Shown one piece after another: positions 1 to 8,410 of a stretch of 36,080 nt of DNA. Each line of letters begins with the position of its first letter. Position 1 is the first letter of the stretch. The stretch spans positions 1 through 36,080 of the forward strand of contig CAAFQK010000110.1 in the NCBI GenBank assembly GCA_900765115.1. The letters run 5' to 3'. Below the pieces are notes generated by a model. It saw only the letters and a list, made by a program, of their open reading frames with translations. It made no database searches and was not told the origin of the DNA. The DNA comes from an uncultured Collinsella sp. GTDB lineage: Bacteria > Actinomycetota > Coriobacteriia > Coriobacteriales > Coriobacteriaceae. Position numbers and translations under genes: made by a program.

Positions 1-98
1 CATGCCCCGCCTCTTACACCACATCTCTGCGCGCTACCGCAACATCCAGCAGATACGCTGAATCTAGTCGTATAGGCCCTATGAGAACGGGAGCAACC

Positions 99-1811
99 AT
101 GGCAGCCTTGTTCACGACCCCCAAACGCAATGACACTACCGCCGGAACCCATGTTGCCGAACCCGACGTTCGCCGTCGCATAGGACTCGCGCACGGCAGC
201 TGGCGCCGCGTGACGCGCCGCATCGTCGCGGGCGCCGTGTGCGCGCTCACGGTGAGCTCGCTGCTCATGCCGAGCGTCTCGCTCGCAGCGGAATGGGTCA
301 AGGTCGGCGGCAACAAGTACAACACCGCGGCGAGCGACGAGGCCGGTACCTGGTCGTGGGACGGCGCCGACGACTTGAAGCTCAACAACTATAACGGCGG
401 CGAGATCCAGGCCGCAGGCAAGCTCAACGTGAATTACTCGGGAACCAACATCGTCACTGCCGAATTGATCGAAAGCATCAACGTTTTTCATGGCACTAAC
501 GAGAATGCCGAGCTCAATATCCAAGGCAACGAGGGCGGCACGCTCAGCGTGACATCTACTGAGGACGCTATCCTCTCCACGGGTAATATCAACATCGACG
601 GAGCCGGATCCGTCAACGCCACGAGCACTGGGTTTGATGCCATCAATGCCGGAGGTGATCTCGCTATCAAAGGTTCGGGCAACGTCAACGCCACGGGTGC
701 ATCGGATGGCATCAGGGCAAACGGCAATATCACGATTGACGACAGCGGAGCCGTCACCGCCAGGGCTACCAAGGACAAGGGTATTGGAGCCGACAAGAAC
801 CTCACCATCAAGGGTGACGGGACGGTCGAGGCAAGCTCCGAGAAAGACGCTGCCGTCGAGGCCAAGGGCAGCCTCGCAGCCACAAACGCCTCCCTCAACG
901 TAAACGGTGTTGAATATGGCGTCTATGCCCACAAGGGCATCACCCTCGATCATGCAAACGTGACGGTCCGTGCAAGTAAAGGCAGATACGGTGGCGCCAA
1001 CGCCCTCTTCACCTACCAGGACGACATCGTCGTCAAGAATGGCTCCACCGTGGACGCGTTTGCGGAAGGCGAGGTTTCGGCTGCATTCTCCACCAGAAAC
1101 GATCGGCCCAACGAGAAGGGCGGCCACATCTACATCAGCGACTCCGTTGTCAAGGCCATAGCCCGCTATGTCGAGAACGGCGACGGCCCCATCCCCTACA
1201 GCGAAAACCAAGATGGCGAGACGAGGCGCGAACCCCAAGGCGAGAACATCGGCATCATCGCCCAGACCAGCGAGGGCGTCACACCCGCAGTCATCTCGAT
1301 CATCCGCAGCAAGGTAACGGCCGAAGGAGATACAGCGGCAATCTTTGCCCGTGCCATGAGCGCTGACGGCAAGACAATCGGCACCATCAAGATTGAGAAC
1401 GCCGCCATCCAGACGCCCGAAGGCGGCAAGGTCATTGACTATCGCAAGCTCCGTGACGGCATCTACGAGGCAGGCCAAGCCATCGGCACGGGCGACGCCA
1501 CGGTCGACTCCCTCTATATCAAAGCAGTCGCCAAAAGTACGACCATCGCACCTCCCGAGGTAGCCAAGCCGGAAGACCCCAAGCCCGACGAGACCAAGCC
1601 CGCAGAAAGTAAGCCCGCGGAGTCCAAGCAGAACCCCAAGCCTGAGGGCTCAAAGCCGACCAAGGCCGTTGCGGCTTCAACCACGAAAGCCAAGACTACC
1701 GGCAAGCTCGCGGCAACCGGCGACGCCTCGAGCGCAGCCATCGTGGCAGCCGCCCTTGCGGGAACAGCCGCCATCGCCGTAGGCGCCGTGGTGAGCCGCA
1801 AGCGCTCATAA
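99..1811 (+). CDS. cell-wall-anchored surface protein with beta-helix-like repeats and LAxTG-type sorting signal
   Basis: The 570-residue product has a long basic N-terminus, a hydrophobic signal segment at about 42-64 with a likely cleavage site near SLA-AEW, and short repeats of about 23 residues between roughly 150 and 290. In these repeats phrases such as GDLAIKGSGNVNATG and NLTIKGDGTVEASS recur, typical of right-handed beta-helix or DUF4353-like extracellular proteins. A Pro/Lys/Glu-rich stalk (about 485-530) follows, then LAATGD (LAATG at 537-541), a hydrophobic helix and a basic RKRS tail. This is the layout of a sortase substrate; LAxTG is the form preferred by class E sortases of Actinobacteria. 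I chose ATG 99 because GGGAG lies 5 nt upstream; an in-frame ATG at 81 has no such site. Ligand and function are unknown; adhesion or glycan binding is an inference. No sortase gene is in the window. Confidence 0.8.
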   Translation: MAALFTTPKRNDTTAGTHVAEPDVRRRIGLAHGSWRRVTRRIVAGAVCALTVSSLLMPSVSLAAEWVKVGGNKYNTAASDEAGTWSWDGADDLKLNNYNGGEIQAAGKLNVNYSGTNIVTAELIESINVFHGTNENAELNIQGNEGGTLSVTSTEDAILSTGNINIDGAGSVNATSTGFDAINAGGDLAIKGSGNVNATGASDGIRANGNITIDDSGAVTARATKDKGIGADKNLTIKGDGTVEASSEKDAAVEAKGSLAATNASLNVNGVEYGVYAHKGITLDHANVTVRASKGRYGGANALFTYQDDIVVKNGSTVDAFAEGEVSAAFSTRNDRPNEKGGHIYISDSVVKAIARYVENGDGPIPYSENQDGETRREPQGENIGIIAQTSEGVTPAVISIIRSKVTAEGDTAAIFARAMSADGKTIGTIKIENAAIQTPEGGKVIDYRKLRDGIYEAGQAIGTGDATVDSLYIKAVAKSTTIAPPEVAKPEDPKPDETKPAESKPAESKQNPKPEGSKPTKAVAASTTKAKTTGKLAATGDASSAAIVAAALAGTAAIAVGAVVSRKRS

Positions 1812-1876
1812 ACGCCTTTGGCCTTTAACGCGCGAGACGGCACCCACAGAAGTGCTAGCCCGCGCACCGTTTAGCA

Positions 1877-1914
1877 ACGCCACCGCCAGGCTCCCCTCCG
1901 GCGGTGGCGTTTTC
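1877..1914 (+). terminator. intrinsic terminator of the surface-protein gene
   Basis: The arms ACGCCACCGCC and GGCGGTGGCGT pair perfectly over 11 bp around a 12-nt loop, and TTTT follows. It lies 65 nt after the stop codon of the surface-protein gene. Confidence 0.8.
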
Positions 1915-2023
1915 CGTTTGCGCCCGCGCGGCGCACGCGAATGTTCTTGATGCTGTCCAACCGGTATACGCTGGCGTGCGACAATTGGGGCTGCCGATAT
2001 CACAACACTGAGAGAAGCCCGTC

Positions 2024-2689
2024 ATGGAAGCGCATCAAAAGCAGATAACCGTTCATTCGGAGCATACGGAAGGCGCGCCCGTCATCTACCTCCCCGTAGT
2101 CATGGGCGACGGTAGCGATGTTTATGACCGCTGCCGAGAGCTCGACTGTCCGCCATTCACCCTTGTCGCCATTGGCGGGCTCGATTGGAATCGCGAGTTG
2201 AGCCCCTGGGCATGCGACGGGACCGTACGCGATGCCGAGCCTTTCGGCGGCCAAGCCGCCGGTTTTCTTGATGAGCTGCTGAATCAGATAATCCCCCAGG
2301 TGGAGTCGTCGCTTCCTCAGCCGCCCACCTGGCGCGGCATTGCCGGCTACTCGCTCGCGGGCCTCTTTTCGCTTTGGGCTCTCTGGCAAACCGATGCCTT
2401 TGGCCGTGCGGCGAGCGCATCGGGGTCGCTATGGTTTCCCGACTTTGTCGACCGTGCCAGCACGGCGCCATTTGCCGGCAGCCCACAAGCCGTCTATCTG
2501 TCACTCGGCAAAAAGGAAACCAAGACGCCCAACCGCATGATGCGACACGTCCTTGAAGACACACGCGCGATGGAAGCGTTGCTCGTCGAGCGCAGCATTC
2601 CAACAACACTGGAACTCAACCCCGGCAATCACTTTGCCCAAACCGATCTACGAATGGCGCGTGGCATACGCTGGATACTGACGCATTAA
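2024..2689 (+). CDS. putative esterase, alpha/beta hydrolase (esterase D / Fes-like family)
   Basis: A 221-residue protein with the nucleophile elbow GYSLAG near residue 110, matching the GxSxxG pattern of the PF00756 esterase family. An early GGLDWNRELSPW segment resembles the substrate-side loop of the family, and a late NPGNHF supplies a plausible catalytic histidine. There is no signal peptide, so it should be cytoplasmic. The family includes S-formylglutathione hydrolases, siderophore esterases and acyl-ester hydrolases; the substrate cannot be named from sequence. The gene stands alone between two terminators and converges on the permease gene downstream. Confidence 0.75.
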   Translation: MEAHQKQITVHSEHTEGAPVIYLPVVMGDGSDVYDRCRELDCPPFTLVAIGGLDWNRELSPWACDGTVRDAEPFGGQAAGFLDELLNQIIPQVESSLPQPPTWRGIAGYSLAGLFSLWALWQTDAFGRAASASGSLWFPDFVDRASTAPFAGSPQAVYLSLGKKETKTPNRMMRHVLEDTRAMEALLVERSIPTTLELNPGNHFAQTDLRMARGIRWILTH

Positions 2690-2691
2690 AA

Positions 2692-2725
2692 ATGGTGCCC
2701 ACGCGCATATACGCATGGGCACCAT
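2692..2725. terminator. bidirectional terminator between esterase and permease genes
   Basis: ATGGTGCCCA pairs with TGGGCACCAT across a 14-nt loop. On the plus strand it is followed by ATCTTGTTTT; on the minus strand the hairpin runs into ATTTTTAATG. It therefore fits both converging genes. Confidence 0.8.
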
Positions 2726-2750
2726 ATCTTGTTTTAGCTGAACGCAGCTG

Positions 2751-4085
2751 CTACTCAGCAGCCTCCTCAAGCTCGGAGACATCAAACTCGAAGTCGTTAC
2801 CCGGCAGGATGGCGTTGAGTACAATGCCCACCAGTGAGCCCGCGGCAATGCCGGACAGCGAAATGGTCACGTCGCCCAGCTCCAACACGATAGCTCCGGC
2901 GGTGCTATAGGCAATGCCGAGCGAAAGCACGAGCACCAGCGCGGCCACCAGCACGTTGCGGTTGTTCTGGAAATCGACCTGGTTCTCGATGAGGTTGCGG
3001 ACGCCCACAGCGCTGATCATGCCGTAGAGCACGAGCGACACACCGCCGATCACACACGCCGGCATGGCCGCAATGACAGCCGCGAACTTGGGGCAGAACG
3101 AAAGCACGATGGCGCAACACGCGGCAATTCGAATTACGCGCGGGTCGAACACGCGCGTCAGGGCGAGCACGCCGGTGTTCTCACCATACGTAGTGTTGGC
3201 CGGAGCGCCAAAGAGCGAAGCCAGAATCGTGGCAAGGCCGTCGCCGAGCAGCGTGCGATGCAGACCGGGATCGGCAATGTAGTTGCGCTCGCAAGTCGAA
3301 CCGATAGCAGAGATATCGCCGATATGCTCGATCATGGTCGCGAAGGCCAGCGGCATGATGGTGATGATGGCCGTCGTGGCAAGACCGCTATCGAACTGCG
3401 GCCCAAAGAGTGCAAACACGGTGTTGCCCCACACGATGGGCAGACCGACCCACGGAGCGGCGGCAACGCCCGAGAAATCAACCTCGCCGAGCGCAGCCGC
3501 AACGGCATAGCTCACCACAACGCCCAGCAAAATCGGCACGATCTTGACCATGCCACGGCCCCAAATGTTGCAGATCACGATAACGGCAACGGCAATAACA
3601 GCCACAAACCAGTTGGTCTGGCAGTTGGCAATTGCGGAGCTCGCCAGAATCAGACCGACCGAAATGACGATGGGGCCAGTCACCACCGGCGGAAAGAAAC
3701 GCATGACACGCTTGGCGCCAAACGCGCGGAAGAGCGCCGCCAGCACCGGATAGAGCAGACCGGCACAAGCTACGCCCAGGCAGGCGTAGGGCAAAAGCTC
3801 GGTCTCGCCGTTGGGCGCGATTGCGGCATAACCGGCAATAAAGGCAAACGATGAGCCCAAAAATGCCGGCACCTTACCGCGCGACAGGAAGTGGAACAGC
3901 AGCGTGCCCAAGCCGGCAAACAAAAGCGTTGCCGATACCGAGAGGCCGGTGAGCACGGGCACCAGCACGGTGGCGCCAAACATGGCAAACAGGTGCTGTA
4001 GGCCGAGCAGGAACATGCGCGGGCGGCCGAGCGACGATGCGTCGTAGATGGCATCGCTGACGGCGGGCGTCGAGGACTGGGACAT
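2751..4085 (-). CDS. uraA: uracil/xanthine permease family transporter (NCS2)
   Basis: A 444-residue polytopic membrane protein with about 14 hydrophobic segments. The family signatures are clear: SSFAFIAGYAAI in the early re-entrant region, the MIEHIGDISAIG block that carries a conserved acidic substrate/proton site, and PANTTYGENTGV just after it. NCS2 proteins import uracil or purine bases by proton symport; the overall pattern is closest to UraA/PyrP rather than the xanthine or urate branches, but specificity is an inference. The start is supported by AAAGGA 5 nt upstream of the ATG. The C-terminus ends in an acidic tail. It has its own promoter and terminator, so it is monocistronic. Confidence 0.85.
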   Translation of the reverse strand: MSQSSTPAVSDAIYDASSLGRPRMFLLGLQHLFAMFGATVLVPVLTGLSVSATLLFAGLGTLLFHFLSRGKVPAFLGSSFAFIAGYAAIAPNGETELLPYACLGVACAGLLYPVLAALFRAFGAKRVMRFFPPVVTGPIVISVGLILASSAIANCQTNWFVAVIAVAVIVICNIWGRGMVKIVPILLGVVVSYAVAAALGEVDFSGVAAAPWVGLPIVWGNTVFALFGPQFDSGLATTAIITIMPLAFATMIEHIGDISAIGSTCERNYIADPGLHRTLLGDGLATILASLFGAPANTTYGENTGVLALTRVFDPRVIRIAACCAIVLSFCPKFAAVIAAMPACVIGGVSLVLYGMISAVGVRNLIENQVDFQNNRNVLVAALVLVLSLGIAYSTAGAIVLELGDVTISLSGIAAGSLVGIVLNAILPGNDFEFDVSELEEAAE

Positions 4086-4154
4086 GGATGTCCTTTCGAA
4101 TGGAAGGGCGATCAGGCATATCGGATAACCTGCCCGAACGATACGATCCGAACC

Positions 4155-4160
4155 ATTGTA
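4155..4160 (-). promoter_or_regulatory. probable -10 box of the permease gene
   Basis: Read on the minus strand this is TACAAT, about 70 nt before the permease start codon. The -35 is weak. The same hexamer occurs upstream of several other genes here, which is the main support. Confidence 0.4.
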
Positions 4161-4207
4161 CGCGATACACTATGCCTCGCACGCGCCGCCACCTGCAAAC
4201 ACTAGCG

Positions 4208-5341
4208 CTATTTCCAAACGCGCTCGGCAATGCGCTTGACCAGCGCGATCTTTGCCCATTGCTCATCCTCGGTCAGCTTATTGCCAATCTCGCAGCTGGC
4301 AAAGCCGCACTGAGGCGACAGATACAGGTTCTCAAGCGGCACGTACTTTGCGGCTTCACGGATGCGCTCGACGATAACATCCTCGTTCTCGAGCTCTGCC
4401 GCCTTGGTGGTTACCAAGCCCAGCACGACCTTCTTGCCCGGGGCAACGTACTTGAGCGGCTCAAAACCGCCGGCGCGCGGCGTATCGAACTCCAGGTAAA
4501 ATGCATCGACATCCTCGTTTGCGAACAGGTACGGCGCGATGGGGTCATAGCCGCCCTCGAAGGCATAGGTGGAGTGGTAGTTGCCGCGGCACACATGCGT
4601 GTTGATGACCAGATCGTCGGGCTTGTCCGCGATGGCGGCATTGTTGAGCGCCACGCCCAGCTCGCTTACCTTTTGCAGGTCGACCGGGCTCATGCCGGTT
4701 TTGGCGACAAAATCGGTGTCGCAGTAGATGCCCCAGGTGCAGTCATCAAACTGGATGTTGCGGCAGCCTGCTGCGTACAGGTCGGCGATCACCGTGCGAT
4801 AAGCGGCTGCGATGGCGTCGGCAAGTTCCTCATCGGTCTTATAGGCAGCGCGCAGGCTCTCCTGCTGGCCGTCGCAGCGGTCGAGCGTGACTTCGGAGAA
4901 CGTCTGGATCGGCGCCGGAATGGTTTGCCGCGCGACCTGGCCCTCCCCCTCGAGCGCCTTGACAAATTTAAAGTGCTCGACGAACGGATGGTTCTCGCCG
5001 CTAATGGGGCCGGTTACCACGGCGGTGTCGGCTGTGGTCTCCTCGTCGTGGAACATATAGCCCGTACGCGAGGTACGGCGTTCAATGCCGTTGAGCCCCC
5101 ACATAAAGTCGAGGTGCCAGTAACTGCGGCGAAACTCGCCATCGGTAATCACCTGCAGGCCAGCGGACTTTTGCTTGTCCACCAGGTCGCGAATGGCCTC
5201 ATCCTCGACGGCCTTAAGGCCGGCGGCGTCGAGTGTGCCCGCAGCATAGGCGGCACGGGCGTCCTTTACGGCCTGTGGACGAAGAAAGCTGCCGACGATA
5301 TCGGCGCGAAACGGCGCGTTCAGCGTGGTTAAAGCACTCAT
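4208..5341 (-). CDS. cobalamin-independent methionine synthase family protein (YxjG/YxjH-like single barrel)
   Basis: A 377-residue single-domain relative of the C-terminal barrel of MetE. The predicted zinc site is intact: H249 and C251 in THVCRGN, E284 in YLEFDT and C345 in PQCGF. Standalone members transfer a methyl group to homocysteine or a related thiol, often from a donor other than the triglutamyl folate used by full-length MetE (about 750 residues). I chose the ATG at 5341 because AAAGGGAG lies 7 nt upstream; an in-frame ATG at 5401 would run through the ribosome-binding site and a palindrome. The gene lies directly downstream of a LysR regulator on the same strand, with two palindromes in its upstream region. 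A role in methionine recycling is a strong inference. Confidence 0.8.
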   Translation of the reverse strand: MSALTTLNAPFRADIVGSFLRPQAVKDARAAYAAGTLDAAGLKAVEDEAIRDLVDKQKSAGLQVITDGEFRRSYWHLDFMWGLNGIERRTSRTGYMFHDEETTADTAVVTGPISGENHPFVEHFKFVKALEGEGQVARQTIPAPIQTFSEVTLDRCDGQQESLRAAYKTDEELADAIAAAYRTVIADLYAAGCRNIQFDDCTWGIYCDTDFVAKTGMSPVDLQKVSELGVALNNAAIADKPDDLVINTHVCRGNYHSTYAFEGGYDPIAPYLFANEDVDAFYLEFDTPRAGGFEPLKYVAPGKKVVLGLVTTKAAELENEDVIVERIREAAKYVPLENLYLSPQCGFASCEIGNKLTEDEQWAKIALVKRIAERVWK

Positions 5342-5381
5342 AGATATCTCCCTTTGCATTGGTTGCTTTACTGGGACAAAG

Positions 5382-5395
5382 TATGAGCGCTCATA
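5382..5395. promoter_or_regulatory. 14-bp perfect palindrome in the methionine-synthase-like upstream region
   Basis: TATGAGCGCTCATA is fully self-complementary and lies 41-54 nt upstream of the chosen start codon, where a promoter or operator would be expected. No factor is identified. Confidence 0.4.
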
Positions 5396-5427
5396 TGGCA
5401 ATCGTAAAATATACGTTTATAACAGTT

Positions 5428-5450
5428 TGATATAGATGCTTCCTATATCA
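5428..5450. promoter_or_regulatory. candidate LysR-family operator upstream of the methionine-synthase-like gene
   Basis: The arms TGATATAG and CTATATCA are perfect inverted repeats around a 7-nt spacer, 23 nt in all. The centre is about 98 nt upstream of the start codon. The size and the T-N11-A content fit a LysR-type recognition site, and the LysR gene ends only 46 nt away. Regulation by that neighbour is inferred. Confidence 0.55.
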
Positions 5451-5496
5451 GTTGGGACTGCCATGAAGAGATTTGACCTGTACAGGACGCAGCAGT

Positions 5497-6393
5497 CTAG
5501 ATATGCTGACGGATCGCGTCGATATAGGCTTGACCGTAGCGCGTAAGCGTCGTGTTCTTGCGCGTGATGATGCCGATCTCCATGTACTCATCCACATCGA
5601 GCGGAATCGAGATAATGCCGGGGCCGTTGAGTTCGTGGCTAATCACGCCCGAGCACACCGTGTAGCCGTTGAGGCCCATGGCCAGGTTGAACAGCGTCGC
5701 ACGGTCGCGCACGCGGATATTCTTGCGACGCTCAAACGTCGAGGTCAGCTCTTCGGAATAGTAAAAGGAGTTGTAACTGCCCTGCTCGTAGGACAGGAAC
5801 GGGTAGTCTTCCAAGTCCTCGAGCGTCACGCTGGAGCGGGCCGCCAGCGGATGGTCGGCGCAGACGAAGACATGCGGCGTGGCGCAGAAGAGCCCTTCGA
5901 ACACGAGCTCGTTGGCCACCAGCATGCGCTCGATGACCTCGCGGTTGTGCTCGGACAGATATAGGATGCCCAGTTCGCTTTTCATATGCGCGACGTCCTC
6001 GATAATCTCGTGAGTCTGCTCCTCGCGCAGGGTAAAGTCATAGCGCGCGGCATCGAACTCGCGGATCACATCGACAAACGCGTTGACGGCAAAGGAATAA
6101 TGCTGGCAGCTCACACTAAAGTGCGGCACCTGCTCGGACGCGCCCTTGTACTTGCCTTCGAGCAGATCCGCCTGATCGAGCACCTGGCGCGCGTAGCCCA
6201 AGAAGGTCTCGCCCTCCTCGGACACAATGACACCCTTGTTGGTGCGCTCAAAGATGTGCACACCCATCTCGTTTTCGAGATCGCGAATCGACGCGGTAAT
6301 CGAAGGCTGCGACACAAAGAGCCGGCGCGAGGCCTCGGTGATGCTGCCGCATTCGGCAACTTTGACGACATACCTGAGCTGTTGAAGCTTCAT
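5497..6393 (-). CDS. LysR-family transcriptional regulator, probable regulator of methionine metabolism
   Basis: A 298-residue LysR-type protein. Residues 1-60 form the winged helix-turn-helix (GSITEASRRLFVSQPSIT), followed by the linker helix and a periplasmic-binding-protein-like effector domain. The N-terminus resembles the streptococcal MtaR/CpsY/CmbR group, which controls methionine and cysteine genes. I chose the ATG at 6393, preceded by GGGAGG; longer readings overlap the upstream HAD gene. The HAD stop codon is 10 nt upstream, so the two are probably co-transcribed. Downstream, a 23-nt palindrome lies between it and the methionine-synthase-like gene, its likely target. Effector unknown. 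Confidence 0.85.
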   Translation of the reverse strand: MKLQQLRYVVKVAECGSITEASRRLFVSQPSITASIRDLENEMGVHIFERTNKGVIVSEEGETFLGYARQVLDQADLLEGKYKGASEQVPHFSVSCQHYSFAVNAFVDVIREFDAARYDFTLREEQTHEIIEDVAHMKSELGILYLSEHNREVIERMLVANELVFEGLFCATPHVFVCADHPLAARSSVTLEDLEDYPFLSYEQGSYNSFYYSEELTSTFERRKNIRVRDRATLFNLAMGLNGYTVCSGVISHELNGPGIISIPLDVDEYMEIGIITRKNTTLTRYGQAYIDAIRQHI

Positions 6394-6403
6394 GATGGCC
6401 TCC

Positions 6404-7312
6404 CTAGACGTCCGCGATACCCGAACCCGCCGCATCTGCCTGACGCATAAACGACGGCATCTCCCCCGTCGCGGCGCAGGCGGCAATCTGATGCAGAGCC
6501 CCGGCAACCGCATCGTCTGCCGCAGCGCCGATATGCCAGCGCGCGGCAGCCGTGACGGCCTCGTTGGCATTGGCGACTGCAACGGAGTTGGGGACGGCAC
6601 CGATCATGGGCAGGTCGTTATCGGAATCGCCAAATACGGCCACCTCGTCGGACGTCAGGTCCAAAGCGCGCGCCAGCTCCAGCGCAGCGCAACCCTTGTC
6701 CCAACCTGCTGGAAGAATGTCGAACAGGCGCACACGATTGTTGGGAAACACGAGCGAGAGTTCCGGCACCTCAGCGGCAACGCGCTCGCGTAGCTCCGCG
6801 AGCTCCTCACGCGAACGAGCACTCCAGATATTCGCCTTGAACACCGGCGCGTCATCGACGACGGGACGGCACGGGGCCTCTTCGCCTTTGAGCCATGCGT
6901 TGCCGCCCGACTCCATGGCGCGACGAACGCGCTCGGGATCACTCGTCACGCAATAGGCATCGTTGCCCCAAAAGTCATCGCCCAGGCCATAGACTTTTAG
7001 AAATGTATCGTCGGTCTCTTGCTCCAGATAGTCGGCCAAACGCATCAGAGCATCGTTGTCGATTGCGCGCGAGGCGACTACTTCGCCGCCGACAAACATC
7101 ACCTGGCCGTTACAGAACGCGCCAGTCGAGAAGCACTCGGAACGATTTTTGAACATCCAGCCCATCGCGGACGGCTGGCGACCCGAAACCGGGCCAAAGT
7201 GCAGACCCGCCGCCTGCATGGCATGAATGCCCTCAATGGCGTAGTCGCTGGCGCCGTCATGCCCGGCCGGAATCAGCGTATCGTCCATATCGGTCAGCAC
7301 AAGTTTGATCAT
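6404..7312 (-). CDS. Cof-type HAD-superfamily phosphatase
   Basis: A 302-residue HAD-IIB hydrolase. Motif I is DMDDTL, with the nucleophile D8 and general acid D10; motif II is in the PVSGRQ segment; a Lys in GWDKG precedes motif IV GDSDNDLPMI. The cap between them is the C2 alpha/beta type. Such enzymes dephosphorylate sugar phosphates, FMN, pyridoxal phosphate or thiamine-pathway intermediates; the substrate cannot be read from sequence. It is transcribed away from the thiamine operon. A TACAAT -10 box lies 28 nt upstream, and the LysR ribosome-binding site overlaps its stop region, which suggests a HAD-lysR transcript. Confidence 0.8.
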   Translation of the reverse strand: MIKLVLTDMDDTLIPAGHDGASDYAIEGIHAMQAAGLHFGPVSGRQPSAMGWMFKNRSECFSTGAFCNGQVMFVGGEVVASRAIDNDALMRLADYLEQETDDTFLKVYGLGDDFWGNDAYCVTSDPERVRRAMESGGNAWLKGEEAPCRPVVDDAPVFKANIWSARSREELAELRERVAAEVPELSLVFPNNRVRLFDILPAGWDKGCAALELARALDLTSDEVAVFGDSDNDLPMIGAVPNSVAVANANEAVTAAARWHIGAAADDAVAGALHQIAACAATGEMPSFMRQADAAGSGIADV

Positions 7313-7340
7313 AAGGCCCCCATTCGTATCGGTCCTACCT

Positions 7341-7346
7341 ATTGTA
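7341..7346 (-). promoter_or_regulatory. probable -10 box of the HAD-lysR transcript
   Basis: The minus-strand reading is GTTACAATAGG. The predicted start of transcription lies about 20 nt before the HAD start codon. No good -35 is visible. Confidence 0.4.
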
Positions 7347-7350
7347 ACGA

Positions 7351-7383
7351 CCTGCCAAAATAAACCTGTCCCTTTTTGGCAGG
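7351..7383. repeat. REP-like palindrome, copy 1 of a 33-nt element
   Basis: The arms CCTGCCAAAA and TTTTGGCAGG enclose a 13-nt centre containing CTGTCCC. An almost identical copy lies at 25387-25419 (32 of 33 positions). It sits between the divergent promoters of the HAD gene and the thiamine operon. Confidence 0.7.
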
Positions 7384-7410
7384 TGCGTTAGTATAGGGAA
7401 CAACAGATTC

Positions 7411-7504
7411 GATGCGGGAGTGCCGGCGGTGCAAACCACAAGGCTGAGAGGGCATGGGGCCCAATCCTTTGAACCTGTCAGTTAATGCTGGCGTAGGGAG
7501 CATG
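7411..7504 (+). promoter_or_regulatory. TPP (THI-element) riboswitch
   Basis: All core elements of the thiamine pyrophosphate aptamer are present in order: the P1 5' strand GATGC followed by GGGAGTGCC, the CTGAGA box at 7444-7449, GAACCTG at 7471-7477, AATGCTGGCGTAGGGA, and the closing GCAT at 7500-7503. A TATAGG -10 candidate lies at 7392-7397. A strong terminator hairpin 12 nt downstream implies transcriptional attenuation when TPP is abundant. It controls thiM and the two following genes. Confidence 0.95.
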
Positions 7505-7515
7505 CCGCCTTTGCA

Positions 7516-7545
7516 GGGGCGCTGTCTATGCACAGCGCCCCTTTT
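7516..7545 (+). terminator. riboswitch-controlled terminator before thiM
   Basis: GGGGCGCTGT pairs perfectly with ACAGCGCCCC over a 6-nt loop and is followed by TTTT. Its place between the TPP aptamer and thiM makes it the expression platform. Confidence 0.85.
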
Positions 7546-7567
7546 CTATGCCAAGGAGGCATGTGCA

Positions 7568-8407
7568 GTGATTGATTCGGAACAGCTTAAGCAGCATATG
7601 GTCAAGGCCGTGGAGGAGATTCGCGCCACCAATCCAATGGCCGGCTCCATCACCAACACGGTGACGATTGACTTTGTCGCCAACGCGCAGCTCGCCGTGG
7701 GCGGTTCGGCCGCCATGGTCTATCTGCCCGACGAGGGCGAGGCGCTCGTTGCCGGCGGCGGCGCCATCTATCTCAACATGGGCACGCTCTTCCCCATCTA
7801 CGAGCAGACGATTCCCCGCGCGGCCAAGGCGGCACACGACGCCGGCAAGCCCTGGGTGCTCGATCCGGTGGGCCTGGGCATCGGCAGCCTGCGCACCCAG
7901 CTGGTAAACGAGCTCAAGCAGTACAAGCCCGCCATCGTGCGCGGCAACGCCTCCGAGATCATCGCGCTCGCCGGCCTGTGGGGTCTTGAGGGCGAGGCGG
8001 CCGATCTGAGCCGCGTGCGCGGTGTCGATACCACCGACACGGTCGACGCCGCCCGCGATGCCGCCGTGGCACTCGCCCGTTACACCGGCGGCGCCGTAGT
8101 GGTCTCGGGCGAAGTCGACCTGATCACCGACGGCACGACCGTGGCCAAGTCCCACGGCGGCAGCCCGCTCATGTCAAAGATCACCGGCTGCGGCTGCTCG
8201 CAGGGCGGCGTGCTGGCCGTGTACGTCTGCGTCACCGATCCGTTTACGGCGGCAGTCTGCGGCACCGCGGTCTACAACGTTGCCGGCACGCGTGCCGCCG
8301 CTGTCGCCGATGCCCCGGCAAGCTTTAAGGTCGCCTTTATCGACGAGCTCTACCGCGCGACCGCCCAAGACATCGCCAACAACCAGCTCGAGCTCGAGGA
8401 GGCATAG
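7568..8407 (+). CDS. thiM: hydroxyethylthiazole kinase
   Basis: A 279-residue ThiM that phosphorylates hydroxyethylthiazole for thiamine salvage. The N-terminal TNPMAGSITNTVTIDFVANAQLAVGGSAAM block fits the substrate-binding region (shown here by its ends TNPMAG and GGSAAM). WVLDPVGLG and VRGNASEI are ATP/magnesium-site motifs, and the ITGCGCSQGG loop keeps the family cysteine. The start is GTG at 7568, 8 nt after AAGGAGG; the frame is open upstream but that would run through the riboswitch. It is the first gene of a three-gene operon under TPP control and is followed after 3 nt by the thiamine-binding protein gene. Confidence 0.93.
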   Translation: MIDSEQLKQHMVKAVEEIRATNPMAGSITNTVTIDFVANAQLAVGGSAAMVYLPDEGEALVAGGGAIYLNMGTLFPIYEQTIPRAAKAAHDAGKPWVLDPVGLGIGSLRTQLVNELKQYKPAIVRGNASEIIALAGLWGLEGEAADLSRVRGVDTTDTVDAARDAAVALARYTGGAVVVSGEVDLITDGTTVAKSHGGSPLMSKITGCGCSQGGVLAVYVCVTDPFTAAVCGTAVYNVAGTRAAAVADAPASFKVAFIDELYRATAQDIANNQLELEEA

Positions 8408-8410
8408 GCC

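Noticed and set aside
4088..5332. Plus-strand open frame opposite the methionine-synthase-like gene
   Set aside because: It is antisense to a gene with intact zinc ligands and a good start; no independent coding evidence.
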